Source: DAITBA01 sp036824005
GTDB taxonomy: Bacteria > Pseudomonadota > Gammaproteobacteria > Burkholderiales > Rhodocyclaceae
Length of the DNA stretch: 64,000 nt
NCBI GenBank assembly: GCA_036824005.1
Contig: DAITBA010000012.1
Span: 62,001 to 126,000 of the forward strand
Reading direction: 5' to 3'
The notes below the pieces were generated by a model. The model saw only the letters and a list, made by a program, of their open reading frames with translations. It had not been told where the DNA came from and searched no databases. Positions within the stretch are counted from its first letter, which is position 1. Each line of letters begins with the position of its first letter. Shown here one piece after another: positions 44,509-52,525 of this stretch. The position numbers were made by a program, and so were the translations under genes.

Positions 44509-45959
44509 CCCCCGAACAGGCGGCCAAGTTCGCTCACCGACGCTCGCACCAGCGACACCGCCGGCGCCGGATAGAATCCCAGCACCAGGATGGCGGCCGA
44601 AAGTACGCAGGCAGCCGTCATTTCCGCCAGCGTGAGATCCGGAACATCGCGCATCGTTGCACCCACCGGTCCCGTGGTCAGCCGGCCGATCGTGCGTATG
44701 GCATAGGCGGCGCTGATGAGCACGCTCAGGGACAGCAGTGCAACCCAGCCACCCCAACGGGCAAAACTGCCGACGAGCGCGTGCAGCTCGGCGACGAATC
44801 CGGCCGTGCCCGGCAGTCCCACGGCGGCGAGAAACGCCAGCACGGTGAAAAAGGCAAAGCGCGGCATCGAGTGTGTGAGCGAACCGTAGTCGGCGATGTC
44901 GCGAGTATGGGTGCGCTCGTAGAGCAGCCCCACGAGCAGGAAGAGGGCGCCGGCCACGAGGCCGTGGGCGACCATCTGCAGCATCGCCCCGGTCATGCCG
45001 ATGGTGTTGAGGGCGGCGATGCCGAGGAGCACGACGCCCATGTGCGAAATGGACGAGTAGGCGACCATGGCTTTGAGGTCGCGCTGGCGCCACGCCAGCA
45101 CGCCGCCGTAGAGCAGATTGACGAACGCCAGCGCCGCCAGCCAGTCCTGCGCGGCGAGGACCGCCGCCGGCAGCGCCTCGGCCGCGCGGATCAGCCCGTA
45201 CGAGCCCATCTTGAGCAGGATGCCGGAAAGGAGAATGGATACCGGACTGGGCGCCTCGACATGGGCCAGCGGCAGCCAGCCGTGCAACGGGAAGATGGGC
45301 ATCTTGACACCGAAGCCCACCAGCAGGCCGAGGAAGATCAGGGTCTGGGTCTGCGCCGGAAGTGTGCGCGCGCCGGCCGCCATGTCGGTCATGGCGAAAC
45401 TATGCCCCGGCGCGGCGTCGTACAGCAGCAGCAGCGCGACCAGCATGAACACCGAGCCCCCCATGGTGTAGAGAACGAAATTGAGCGCTGCGCGGTGGCG
45501 ATTGGCACCACCCAGCCGATCGATCAGGAAGAACAGCGGGATGAGCGTCAGCTCCCAGAAGACGTAAAACAGCGACCAGTCCCGGGCCAGAAACACGCCC
45601 AGCATGGACGACTCGAGCAGCAAAAGCAGAATGAAATAGAGCTTGGCGCCGTGGCGCACGCTGCCCGAGGCGAGCACCGCCACCAGAGTCAGCAGGGCGC
45701 CGAGCAGCACCAGCGGCAGGGAGAAGCCATCCACCGCCAGCGCGAAACTCGTGCCAAGACGCACGTTCCAAGGGTGGGATTCGAGGAGCTGAATGCCGGC
45801 CTCGGATGGGTCGTAACGCGCCAGCAGCGCACAACTATGCGCCAGCGTGAATGCCGCGAACGCAAGCGCCATGCGCCGGATCAGCGCTACCTGCCGGGCC
45901 GGCAATACGCCGATGACCGCGGCGCCCACAACGGGTATGAGCAGTAGCAGCTTCAGCAT
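44505..45959 (-). CDS. NuoM-like proton-translocating subunit upstream of dabA
   Basis: 484 residues, closest to NuoM in pattern. All the classical charges are in place: Glu in YVFWELTLIP, Lys in FGVKMPIFPLHGWLP, Lys in ILLKMGSYGLIR, Glu in LPGTAGFVAELHAL. It sits between the SulP gene (15 bp gap) and dabA (4 bp overlap), so dabA is flanked on both sides by coupled antiporter-like genes. Which one is the true energising partner cannot be told from sequence; the NuoL-like gene downstream is the closer match to DabB. Confidence 0.87.
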   Translation of the reverse strand: MLKLLLLIPVVGAAVIGVLPARQVALIRRMALAFAAFTLAHSCALLARYDPSEAGIQLLESHPWNVRLGTSFALAVDGFSLPLVLLGALLTLVAVLASGSVRHGAKLYFILLLLLESSMLGVFLARDWSLFYVFWELTLIPLFFLIDRLGGANRHRAALNFVLYTMGGSVFMLVALLLLYDAAPGHSFAMTDMAAGARTLPAQTQTLIFLGLLVGFGVKMPIFPLHGWLPLAHVEAPSPVSILLSGILLKMGSYGLIRAAEALPAAVLAAQDWLAALAFVNLLYGGVLAWRQRDLKAMVAYSSISHMGVVLLGIAALNTIGMTGAMLQMVAHGLVAGALFLLVGLLYERTHTRDIADYGSLTHSMPRFAFFTVLAFLAAVGLPGTAGFVAELHALVGSFARWGGWVALLSLSVLISAAYAIRTIGRLTTGPVGATMRDVPDLTLAEMTAACVLSAAILVLGFYPAPAVSLVRASVSELGRLFGG

Positions 45960-45974
45960 GCTGCGCCGCCCCGT

Positions 45975-48098
45975 TTAGTCCCGATGCACGGGCCGCAGCG
46001 CGTCGCCCTCGCCCCTACCCTCGACCGCGGTGTAGATCGCCTCGAGCGCGCGGTCGGCGGTGGCGTAGAGATTTTGTTCGCCAAGATAGTCGAGCAGACC
46101 GGTGGCGCGCATCACGTCCACCACCTGTTTTTTCAGCCCCGAGAATACGACCGTGACGCCATTATCCCGCAGACGCTGGACCAGGTGGTGCATCACCTCT
46201 TCCCCGGAAGCATCCAGCTCGTTGATGGCGTCACCCACCACCAGCAGGTAGCGGGCCTTGGGATTGGCTGCGACCGCTTCGAGGATGGCATCCTCGAAGT
46301 AGGCGACATTGGCAAAGTACAGCCGGCCGTCGAAGCGCACCGCCGTGACGATGTCCGAGGCGGGCAGGTTATGCACCTTGGCGTCGCGCAGGGTGCCGTC
46401 ATGGTAGCGGCCCAGTATGGCCACCCGCGGCGTCATGGTGCGCAGCAGGTACAGCATCACTGCCAGCCCGGCGCCCACCAGTATGCCGTTGTCCAGATGG
46501 GGGGCGAAGGCGAGCGTGGCGACGAAGGTGGCAACGGCGGCGATGCCGTCGTGGCGGCTCGCCAGCCAGGCATGCTTCATCGCCTTGAAGTTCACCAATC
46601 CCACCACCGCCATGATGATCACCGCCGCCAGCACCGCCTGGGGCAGGTGATAGAGCAAGGGGGTGAGAAACAGCAGGGTCAGCAGCACGAACAGCCCGGT
46701 GAATACCGATGACATGCCGGTCACCGCTCCGGCATTGATGTTCACCGCCGAGCGCGAGAAGGAGCCGGAAACCGGGAAGGACTGGCTGAAGGCGCCGACC
46801 AGGTTGGCCAGCCCCTGCCCGATCAGCTCCTGATTGGGGTCGATCTTCTGCTTGGTCTTGGCGGCCATGGCTTTGGCGATGGAAATTGCCTCCATGAAAC
46901 CGACCAGGGATATGATGATCGCCGTGGTCAGCAGGCCGAGCATCGTTTGCCATGAGAACGCTGGCATGCCGAAGCCGGGCAGTCCTTCCGGAACCTTGCC
47001 CACGACCTCACCGCCGCCGACGAGCAGGAGTCCGTCCTTGCCCACTTTCTTGATTCGCCAGCGGGCACCGTCCGTCTTCTCACCCTCCGGCACACGGCCT
47101 TCGGCGAAAAGCCGCGCTCGCTGTCCGTCCGCGTCGGGCACGCGCTCGAAGACAAAGCTGCGGATGGCGCGGTTGCGGCCGCGGTTCTCGTTCTCCCGAT
47201 CCTTGAGCTGCAGCTTGAGCAAGTCGAGCTCGTATTCCAAGGTGACGATCTCGTGGCTGAGTTCGGTGCCACCCTGCCGGGCCTTGTGCAGCTCGGCGGA
47301 CTGGGCCGCGATCTGCGCGTTCAGTGCGCCGATGCGGCCCTCGATCCGGGCGTACTCCGCCAGCAGCGCACGCGCCTCGGGCTCGATGACCTCATCGATG
47401 CCGGCGCTGGCGTTGCGCTCGAAGCCTGTCGCCCAACTGACGACGGTCGTCAGTGCTACGGCGATCAGCACGCCTGGCAGCTTGGGCGCTTTCCTGCGCA
47501 GCACGCCGATGATGACGATGCCCGCCAGCCCCATGGCGAGAGTCGGCATATGGGTGTCGCCCACCTGCATGATCACGCCCCAGATATCCTGGGCAAAATG
47601 CTCCGAGCGGCCCATGGGCACGCCGATGATCTTGTTGACCTGGGACGCGGCGATGATCAGAGCAGCGGCATTGGTAAAGCCGATGATGACGGGATGCGAG
47701 AGGAAGTTCACCACGACGCCGAGCTTGAATACGCCCAAGGCAAACTGAATCACACCGACCAGGAAAGCCAGCAGAATGGCAAGGGTTACGAACTGCGCCG
47801 AGCCCGGCGCGGCGAACGCCGCCAGCGAGGATGCCGTGAGCAGCGACACCACCGCCACCGGCCCGGTGCCGAGCTGGTTGGACGAACCCCACAGCGCCGC
47901 CACCATCACGGGCAGGAACGCGGCGTACAGACCGTAGTACGCCGGCATGCCGGCCAGTTGCGCGTAGGCCATGGATTGCGGCACCAGCACGAGGGCGACG
48001 GTCAGCCCGGCGATGAAATCGGCGCGCAGGGTCGATGCCGGATAAGGGAGCCAGCGAAGAAAGGGAAGGTAACGCCGCAGTAGCGCAGGGATAGTCAT
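45975..48098 (-). CDS. SulP-family anion transporter with coiled-coil insertion and STAS domain
   Basis: 707 residues. SulP membrane core with LTVALVLVPQSMAYAQLAGMPAYYGLY, GPVAVVSLLTASSLA and PVSGSFSRSAVNINAGA, and a C-terminal STAS domain (about 590-695, VVGDAINELDASGEE). Between the two halves of the core, about residues 231-355 form a charged, heptad-like insertion (EYARIEGRIGALNAQIAAQ, LEYELDLLKLQLKDRENEN) that ordinary SulP proteins lack. Substrate is probably bicarbonate given the DAB context, sulfate being the alternative. First gene of the operon. ATG 48098 is chosen because homology starts at MTIPALLRRYLPFLRW. Confidence 0.87.
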   Translation of the reverse strand: MTIPALLRRYLPFLRWLPYPASTLRADFIAGLTVALVLVPQSMAYAQLAGMPAYYGLYAAFLPVMVAALWGSSNQLGTGPVAVVSLLTASSLAAFAAPGSAQFVTLAILLAFLVGVIQFALGVFKLGVVVNFLSHPVIIGFTNAAALIIAASQVNKIIGVPMGRSEHFAQDIWGVIMQVGDTHMPTLAMGLAGIVIIGVLRRKAPKLPGVLIAVALTTVVSWATGFERNASAGIDEVIEPEARALLAEYARIEGRIGALNAQIAAQSAELHKARQGGTELSHEIVTLEYELDLLKLQLKDRENENRGRNRAIRSFVFERVPDADGQRARLFAEGRVPEGEKTDGARWRIKKVGKDGLLLVGGGEVVGKVPEGLPGFGMPAFSWQTMLGLLTTAIIISLVGFMEAISIAKAMAAKTKQKIDPNQELIGQGLANLVGAFSQSFPVSGSFSRSAVNINAGAVTGMSSVFTGLFVLLTLLFLTPLLYHLPQAVLAAVIIMAVVGLVNFKAMKHAWLASRHDGIAAVATFVATLAFAPHLDNGILVGAGLAVMLYLLRTMTPRVAILGRYHDGTLRDAKVHNLPASDIVTAVRFDGRLYFANVAYFEDAILEAVAANPKARYLLVVGDAINELDASGEEVMHHLVQRLRDNGVTVVFSGLKKQVVDVMRATGLLDYLGEQNLYATADRALEAIYTAVEGRGEGDALRPVHRD

Positions 48099-48278
48099 GG
48101 TGCCAGGTTTTTCGTTTGATCGTCCGCTGCAGTGCCTTGCTCGTCGGCAGCGACGACACGTATCGCACGCGGGTGGGATACGATATATTAGCAAGCTGTA
48201 ATACGGTGTGGCGCGAAGAGGATTTTTATCCTCGGATCAGCACCGCGTATCCCTTCCCGCCCGCGACCGGACAAAGCC
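48099..48278. promoter_or_regulatory. Divergent promoter region of the DAB operon and the cobalamin adenosyltransferase gene
   Basis: 180 bp between two divergent starts. The stretch 48178-48205 (gatatattagcaagctgtaa) is by far the most AT-rich part and contains overlapping -10-like hexamers on both strands. I cannot assign a clean -35 or a regulator site. Nothing else is seen here. Confidence 0.4.
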
Positions 48279-48833
48279 ATGGGACACCGCCTCTCGAAGA
48301 TCTACACCCGCACCGGCGATTCCGGCACCACCGGCCTCGGCGATGGTTCGCGCACGACCAAAGACAGCCTGCGCATCACGGCCATCGGCGAGGTGGACGA
48401 GCTGAACTCCTCGCTCGGGGTGCTGCTGGTCGAGGAATTGCCGACCCAGGTGCGGGAGATGCTGACCGGCATCCAGCACGATCTGTTCGATCTCGGCGGC
48501 GAGTTGTCCATACCCGGCATGACACTGCTGCCGGCGCCGCGCGTGGCCGATCTGGAACAGCACATCGATGCCTTCAACGCCGAGCTGGAACCGCTCAAGG
48601 ACTTCATCCTGCCCGGCGGCACCCGCGCCGCGGCGCTGACCCACTTGGCCCGTGCCATCTGTCGCCGCGCCGAGCGGGCGGTTGTTTCCCTGGCCGGCCA
48701 GGAGAATGTCTCCGAGGCAAGCCGCCAGTACCTGAACCGCCTGTCCGACCTGCTGTTCGTGCTCGGTCGCGCCCTCAACCGCGCTGCAGGGCGGGGCGAC
48801 GTGCTGTGGCGGAAGGACAGGACACGGCAATAA
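48279..48833 (+). CDS. Cob(I)yrinic acid a,c-diamide adenosyltransferase, PduO type
   Basis: 184 residues. The ATP-binding N-terminal signature is complete (IYTRTGDSGTTGLGDGSR), followed by AIGEVDELNSSLG, the LFDLGGELSIPG segment, FILPGGTRAAALTHLARAICRRAER and LNRLSDLLFVLGRA. It transfers adenosyl from ATP to Co(I) corrinoid to make adenosylcobalamin in the cytoplasm. ATG 48279 directly precedes the conserved start. No other cobalamin gene is nearby. Confidence 0.92.
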   Translation: MGHRLSKIYTRTGDSGTTGLGDGSRTTKDSLRITAIGEVDELNSSLGVLLVEELPTQVREMLTGIQHDLFDLGGELSIPGMTLLPAPRVADLEQHIDAFNAELEPLKDFILPGGTRAAALTHLARAICRRAERAVVSLAGQENVSEASRQYLNRLSDLLFVLGRALNRAAGRGDVLWRKDRTRQ

Positions 48834-48929
48834 ACCCAGCGCCGGGTACGATGTGACGCAGATCAAAACGCGGCCCCTGCAGCGCGCCGAAGATGCCCTC
48901 CAATGGAGAGGACCAGCCTGGAGGCGAGC

Positions 48930-49361
48930 ATGAAAGCAGTGACTAGACTGGCAGTAATCGCCGTGGCCTGGATCGTGTGCGGTCGCATGCAGGCGGCGGA
49001 GGAGATGACCCTGTCCGCAGTGAAGGCGGCCGGCGGCAAGGAGCTGGCGGGGGAGGAACTCAAGGCTCTGTTGCCCGGGAAGACGGGCCGGCGCAGCGTC
49101 GACCGATATGATCTGAACTGGCTGCACGATGCGGACGGAAAACTCCGCGCGTCATCCGTGGAGAAGACCGGGCGGATGGTGGCCTGGAACTACCCTGGCA
49201 CCTGGCGGGTCAGCGACGACGGTAAGTATTGCCTGCGGATCGAGTGGTACTCGGGAACCGAGCAATGGTGCCGTTTCATAGCCAAGCTCGGCGACGATTA
49301 TCTCGCCTTCGACAGCAGGGCCGACGATGCTGTCGCGAAACGCAAATTCACCCTGCGCTAA
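48930..49361 (+). CDS. Exported small protein, DUF995-like
   Basis: 143 residues. Signal peptide (MKAVTRLAVIAVAWIVCGRMQA) and a mature domain with GEELKALLPGKTG, a WNYPGTWRVSDDGKYCLRI strand and EQWCRFIAKLGDDYLAF. The paired cysteines and the GTW...YC...C pattern resemble DUF995-type periplasmic proteins of unknown function. GGAGGCGAGC precedes ATG 48930; an upstream in-frame ATG at 48903 has no site. Confidence 0.55.
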   Translation: MKAVTRLAVIAVAWIVCGRMQAAEEMTLSAVKAAGGKELAGEELKALLPGKTGRRSVDRYDLNWLHDADGKLRASSVEKTGRMVAWNYPGTWRVSDDGKYCLRIEWYSGTEQWCRFIAKLGDDYLAFDSRADDAVAKRKFTLR

Positions 49362-49380
49362 GCGACCAACAAACTGCGAC

Positions 49381-49788
49381 TCACCGCCCCGCCGACTTCC
49401 GGTCGCGAAAGACGTCGATGTCGAAACCGTCGGGGTAAAACAGCAATCCCGGCTTGTGGCCGGTCTTGTCCGTCTCGCCGTACTGCCAGATGAATTCCTT
49501 GGTCTTGCGGTCGATGACGATCGGATAGGGTAGCGGCTTGCCCCAGGACGCCACCGGCGCGCTGCGGCTGCCGGTGACCTTGGGGATCGGCGGCAGCGCG
49601 ACGCCGCTGGAGACGACGCCGTCGCCCTTCGGGTCGTCCGCGCCGCCCGTGGCCGCGACGCTGCGCTGGGCGCCGTCGCGCCCCCAGGCAGGCAGCAATG
49701 CCTCGCCGGTCGCGAACCCCAGCGCGGCGAGCAGGCCGAGCACCACCGTCCGGCGAAGCCGGACATTGCGATCCCCGCACGTATTCAT
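49381..49788 (-). CDS. Exported hypothetical protein with a short NHL/beta-propeller-like end
   Basis: 135 residues. It starts MNTCGDRNVRLRRTVVLGLLAALGF, a signal or anchor with an Arg-Arg pair. A Gly/Ala-rich linker follows, then KPLPYPIVIDRKTKEFIWQYGETDKTG and LFYPDGFDID. The last 40 residues look like one blade of an NHL- or PQQ-type propeller (IWQYG...PDG), after which the protein ends abruptly. Either a small protein in its own right or a truncated propeller. AGGAACAGGAA precedes ATG 49788. Convergent with the DUF995-like gene. Confidence 0.5.
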   Translation of the reverse strand: MNTCGDRNVRLRRTVVLGLLAALGFATGEALLPAWGRDGAQRSVAATGGADDPKGDGVVSSGVALPPIPKVTGSRSAPVASWGKPLPYPIVIDRKTKEFIWQYGETDKTGHKPGLLFYPDGFDIDVFRDRKSAGR

Positions 49789-50082
49789 TTCCTGTTCCTC
49801 CCGAGTCGCGCCGATGATGCGCGCGCTCCTAGTATCCCTCAGCGCAGGAGTCATTGGCCGCACCGGGACCCAGGCAGCGCGGCCGGCCATCGACACGCGC
49901 CGGCGTCGCCGGTCGAGCGCGCATCGAGCCGGCACGTGTTGCAGCAGATGCTATGCTGAAACGGTGTCGCCGATTTCCGGGGTGAATCCAAACGCCCACG
50001 TGCTGCGTAAACCAAGCAAAACAAGAAGGTTTTTATCGCCAGGGGAGATACGGACATAGCGACCCTTGACCAGAATGAAGTC

Positions 50083-50613
50083 TTGCAGCGTCTGCTCGCC
50101 GACAGCGGCCGGGGTGACGAGCGGGCGTTTGCGCGGCTGTACGAGCTCACCTGCGGACGGCTGCATGGCATGGCGCTGCGCATGTTGCGCCGCGCCGACT
50201 GGGCCGAGGAAGTCGTACAGGAGAGCTACGTGAGCATCTGGCATCATGCCGCCAACTACCAAGCAGGACTGAGCGCTCCCCTGACCTGGATGACCAGCAT
50301 CGTGCGCAACCGTTGTCTCGACTGGCTGCGCCGTCCGAATCTGGAGGTCGCCGACGAGGACGATGCCTACGCGCTGGCACTGCCCGACGAAGGCCCCGGA
50401 CCGCTCGAACGCCTGGAAGCGAGCACCGACGCCCGGGCACTGGCGGAGTGCTTGAAGCGGCTCGAGGAGAAGCAGCGCGATACCATCATGCTCGCCTTTT
50501 TCGAAGGCCTGTCCCATTCGGAACTGGCCGAGCGCCTGAAGCTGCCGCTGGGCACCGTCAAGTCCTGGGTGCGCCGCGGAATGGATAAACTCAAGACCTG
50601 CCTTTCGCCATGA
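50083..50613 (+). CDS. ECF-type RNA polymerase sigma factor (SigK-like)
   Basis: 176 residues. Region 2 (AFARLYELTCGRLHGMALRML, AEEVVQESYVSIWHHAANY, PLTWMTSIVRNRCLDWLRR) and region 4 (CLKRLEEKQRDTIMLAFFEGLSHSELAERLKLPLGTVKSWVRRGMDKLK) are clear. Paired with a downstream RskA-type anti-sigma gene in ATGA overlap. The start is doubtful: TTG 50083 lacks a good site, whereas AGGGGAG at 50041 lies at ideal distance from an in-frame ATA at 50056 that would add nine residues. The 270 bp upstream probably hold an autoregulated promoter. Confidence 0.85.
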   Translation: MQRLLADSGRGDERAFARLYELTCGRLHGMALRMLRRADWAEEVVQESYVSIWHHAANYQAGLSAPLTWMTSIVRNRCLDWLRRPNLEVADEDDAYALALPDEGPGPLERLEASTDARALAECLKRLEEKQRDTIMLAFFEGLSHSELAERLKLPLGTVKSWVRRGMDKLKTCLSP

Positions 50614-51359
50614 AGCGCCTGCCTGCCAACGACAAGCTGCGCGACGCGCTCGCTGCCGAGTATGTACTCGGCACCCTGCGCGCCAGTGCGCGGCAGCGCT
50701 TTAAACGCTATCTGCGCGACGACGCCGAGCTGCGCCTGCGCGTCATCGCCTGGGAGGAGCGGCTGACGCCGCTCGTCAGCGCCCTGCCCGAGCGGCGCCC
50801 GCCGGAGCGCGTCTGGCACAACATCGCCACCCGGCTCAATTTTGGAAGAGCGCGCACCGACAAGGCCGGTTTCTGGAACAGCCTCGCCTTCTGGCGCGGC
50901 CTGGGTCTGGCGGCCAGCGGCTTTGCCGTGGCATTGCTGGCCGTCGTCATCACCCGGCCGCTGGTGCCCGAACCGACAGCACCCGTGGCGCGTGCGCCCG
51001 TCGGCGAAGCCGTACCCGCCTATGTCGCCGTGCTGAACGATGCCAAGACCCAGCAGCCGGTGTTGCTGGTGTCAGCGGGGCGCGACTCCAACGAACTGGT
51101 CGTTCGCATGATCGTCGACCAGACGCTGGCGGAGAATCAGGCGCTGGAGCTGTGGGCGCTGCCGCCCCAGGGCAACCCGCGCTCCCTCGGACTGGTGAAC
51201 GCGGCGGGCCGCACCAGCATCCGGCTCGCAGCCAGCACGGGCGAGGCGCTCGGCGCGGTGCCGGCACTGGCGGTCAGTCTGGAGCCACGTGGCGGCTCCC
51301 CCACGGGCTTGCCCACCGGGCCGGTGCTGTATTCGGGTCCGTTCGTCAGAACGTTCTGA
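50610..51359 (+). CDS. Anti-sigma factor, RskA/anti-sigma-K type
   Basis: 249 residues. The N-terminal ~90 residues form an anti-sigma domain (DKLRDALAAEYVLGTLRASARQRF, PPERVWHNIATRLN). One membrane helix (LGLAASGFAVALLAVVITRPL, about 95-118) leads to a periplasmic RskA domain (YVAVLNDAKTQQPVLLVSAGR, NQALELWALPPQGNPRSLGLV, AVSLEPRGGSPTGLPTGPVLYSG). It holds the ECF sigma factor inactive until a periplasmic, usually redox or oxidative, signal triggers release. Confidence 0.87.
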   Translation: MKRLPANDKLRDALAAEYVLGTLRASARQRFKRYLRDDAELRLRVIAWEERLTPLVSALPERRPPERVWHNIATRLNFGRARTDKAGFWNSLAFWRGLGLAASGFAVALLAVVITRPLVPEPTAPVARAPVGEAVPAYVAVLNDAKTQQPVLLVSAGRDSNELVVRMIVDQTLAENQALELWALPPQGNPRSLGLVNAAGRTSIRLAASTGEALGAVPALAVSLEPRGGSPTGLPTGPVLYSGPFVRTF

Positions 51360-51394
51360 CTTCAGCGCGAAAAACGCACATCTCCAACAACCTG

Positions 51395-52267
51395 CTATGC
51401 CCCTGTCCGCAGCAGCCACAGCGTCGTTCCGAGCCAACCGACCAGGGCCGCGATCAGGTGCGGGTCGCGCACCAGCTCGGAAGCGGGATCACCACCGCCG
51501 CCGCGCTTGTGCAGCAGGAACAGGTAGCGAAACATGCCATAGAGGACAAAGGGTACCGTGTAGATGAGGTGCGCCGTGCCGTGCAGCGCCACGGTCTCGG
51601 GACTGACGGTGTACAGACTGTAGGCGACCAAGGTACCGGTCGCGGCTACCGTGATCATCTGATCCAGCAGCTCCGCCGAATAGTGCTCGAGCACCTGCCG
51701 ATGGCCGCTGCTGTCCTCGGCGAGCAGGTTCAGTTCGGCGCGCCGCTTGGCGAAGCCGAGGAACAGCGTCAGCAGCAAGCCGCACAGCAATAGCCAATGG
51801 GACGGCGCGATGCCGATGCCGAGCGTGCCGGCCAGGATGCGCAACATGAAGCCGGCGGCAATGATGAACACGTCCAATATGACCACGTGCTTGAGGCCGA
51901 AACTGTAGGCGGTGTTGAGCGCCAGGTAGCCGACGAAGATCAGCGGCTGCTCGCCGCCGCGGGTAAACGCCAGCGCCAGCCCGGCCACGCCGCAGAGCGC
52001 CATCAGCGCCACCGCGGCACCCACTCCGACTGCGCCGCTGGCGAGCGGCCGCGCCCGCTTGCGCGGATGCTGGCGGTCCTGCTCGCGGTCGAGGATGTCG
52101 TTCATGACATAGACACAGCTAGACAACAAGCAAAAGGCGACGAAGGCGGCACATGCCAGCATCACCTTGTCGGGATCGTTCCAGGCGTGGCCAAACAGCA
52201 AGCCAAGAAAGACGAAGCCGTTCTTGATCCACTGCTGCGGCCGCAGCAGGCGAAGGAGATCGCTCAC
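51395..52267 (-). CDS. UbiA-family prenyltransferase, decaprenyl-phosphate phosphoribosyltransferase-like
   Basis: 290 residues, about eight or nine helices. First Asp-rich motif NDILDREQDRQHPRKRARPLASG and second region LFLGFAKRRAELNLL match the UbiA-type enzymes that move phosphoribose onto polyprenyl phosphate, rather than quinone prenylation. It begins LLRLLRPQQWIKNGFVFLGLLF, typical of that subgroup. Directly downstream of a GT39 gene on the same strand, so both may serve a polyprenyl-linked sugar pathway. Confidence 0.8.
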   Translation of the reverse strand: MSDLLRLLRPQQWIKNGFVFLGLLFGHAWNDPDKVMLACAAFVAFCLLSSCVYVMNDILDREQDRQHPRKRARPLASGAVGVGAAVALMALCGVAGLALAFTRGGEQPLIFVGYLALNTAYSFGLKHVVILDVFIIAAGFMLRILAGTLGIGIAPSHWLLLCGLLLTLFLGFAKRRAELNLLAEDSSGHRQVLEHYSAELLDQMITVAATGTLVAYSLYTVSPETVALHGTAHLIYTVPFVLYGMFRYLFLLHKRGGGGDPASELVRDPHLIAALVGWLGTTLWLLRTGA

Positions 52268-52345
52268 CGGGCGCCCCTCAATCCCGGTGACGAGCTGGTT
52301 CTGGGCTCGGAATATTCCACCCGGTTCATGCTGAAAACCTCATTG

Positions 52346-52475
52346 CACCACCAAGGACACCAAGAACACGAAGAAGAACCGCCAGTCCGCAGAATGCGCC
52401 CGACACCGATGGGCGAACGGCACTGGCACGGCAGGCTTTCGGACACCCTTGGTGTCCTTCGTGTCCTTGGTGGTG
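52346..52475. repeat. Long imperfect inverted repeat between the GT39 and UbiA genes
   Basis: Arms 52346-52372 (caccaccaaggacacc...) and 52449-52475 are reverse complements at 24 of 27 positions with a 76-base spacer. The arms are also internally repetitive in units of about nine bases (aaggacacc, aagaacacg). Elements of this look recur in GC-rich proteobacterial genomes as intergenic repeats. No T-run follows, so a terminator is unlikely. Confidence 0.6.
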
Positions 52476-52525
52476 AAGTGTTTCTTCCAGGTTCGTTGAG
52501 CATCGTCAGCGTAAAGGGCGACATG

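Noticed and set aside
41191..45093. A 1300-residue DabA
   Set aside because: The frame is open upstream to 45093, but that part overlaps the well-conserved NuoM-like gene and has no DUF2309 similarity; ATG 44508 in ATGA overlap is the natural start.
36554..45959. A fragment of respiratory complex I or a formate hydrogenlyase/Mrp antiporter
   Set aside because: Only NuoL/M/N-like genes occur; no hydrophilic NuoB/C/D/I-like, hydrogenase or MrpC/E/F/G-like genes are found, and dabA sits in their middle with coupled overlaps.
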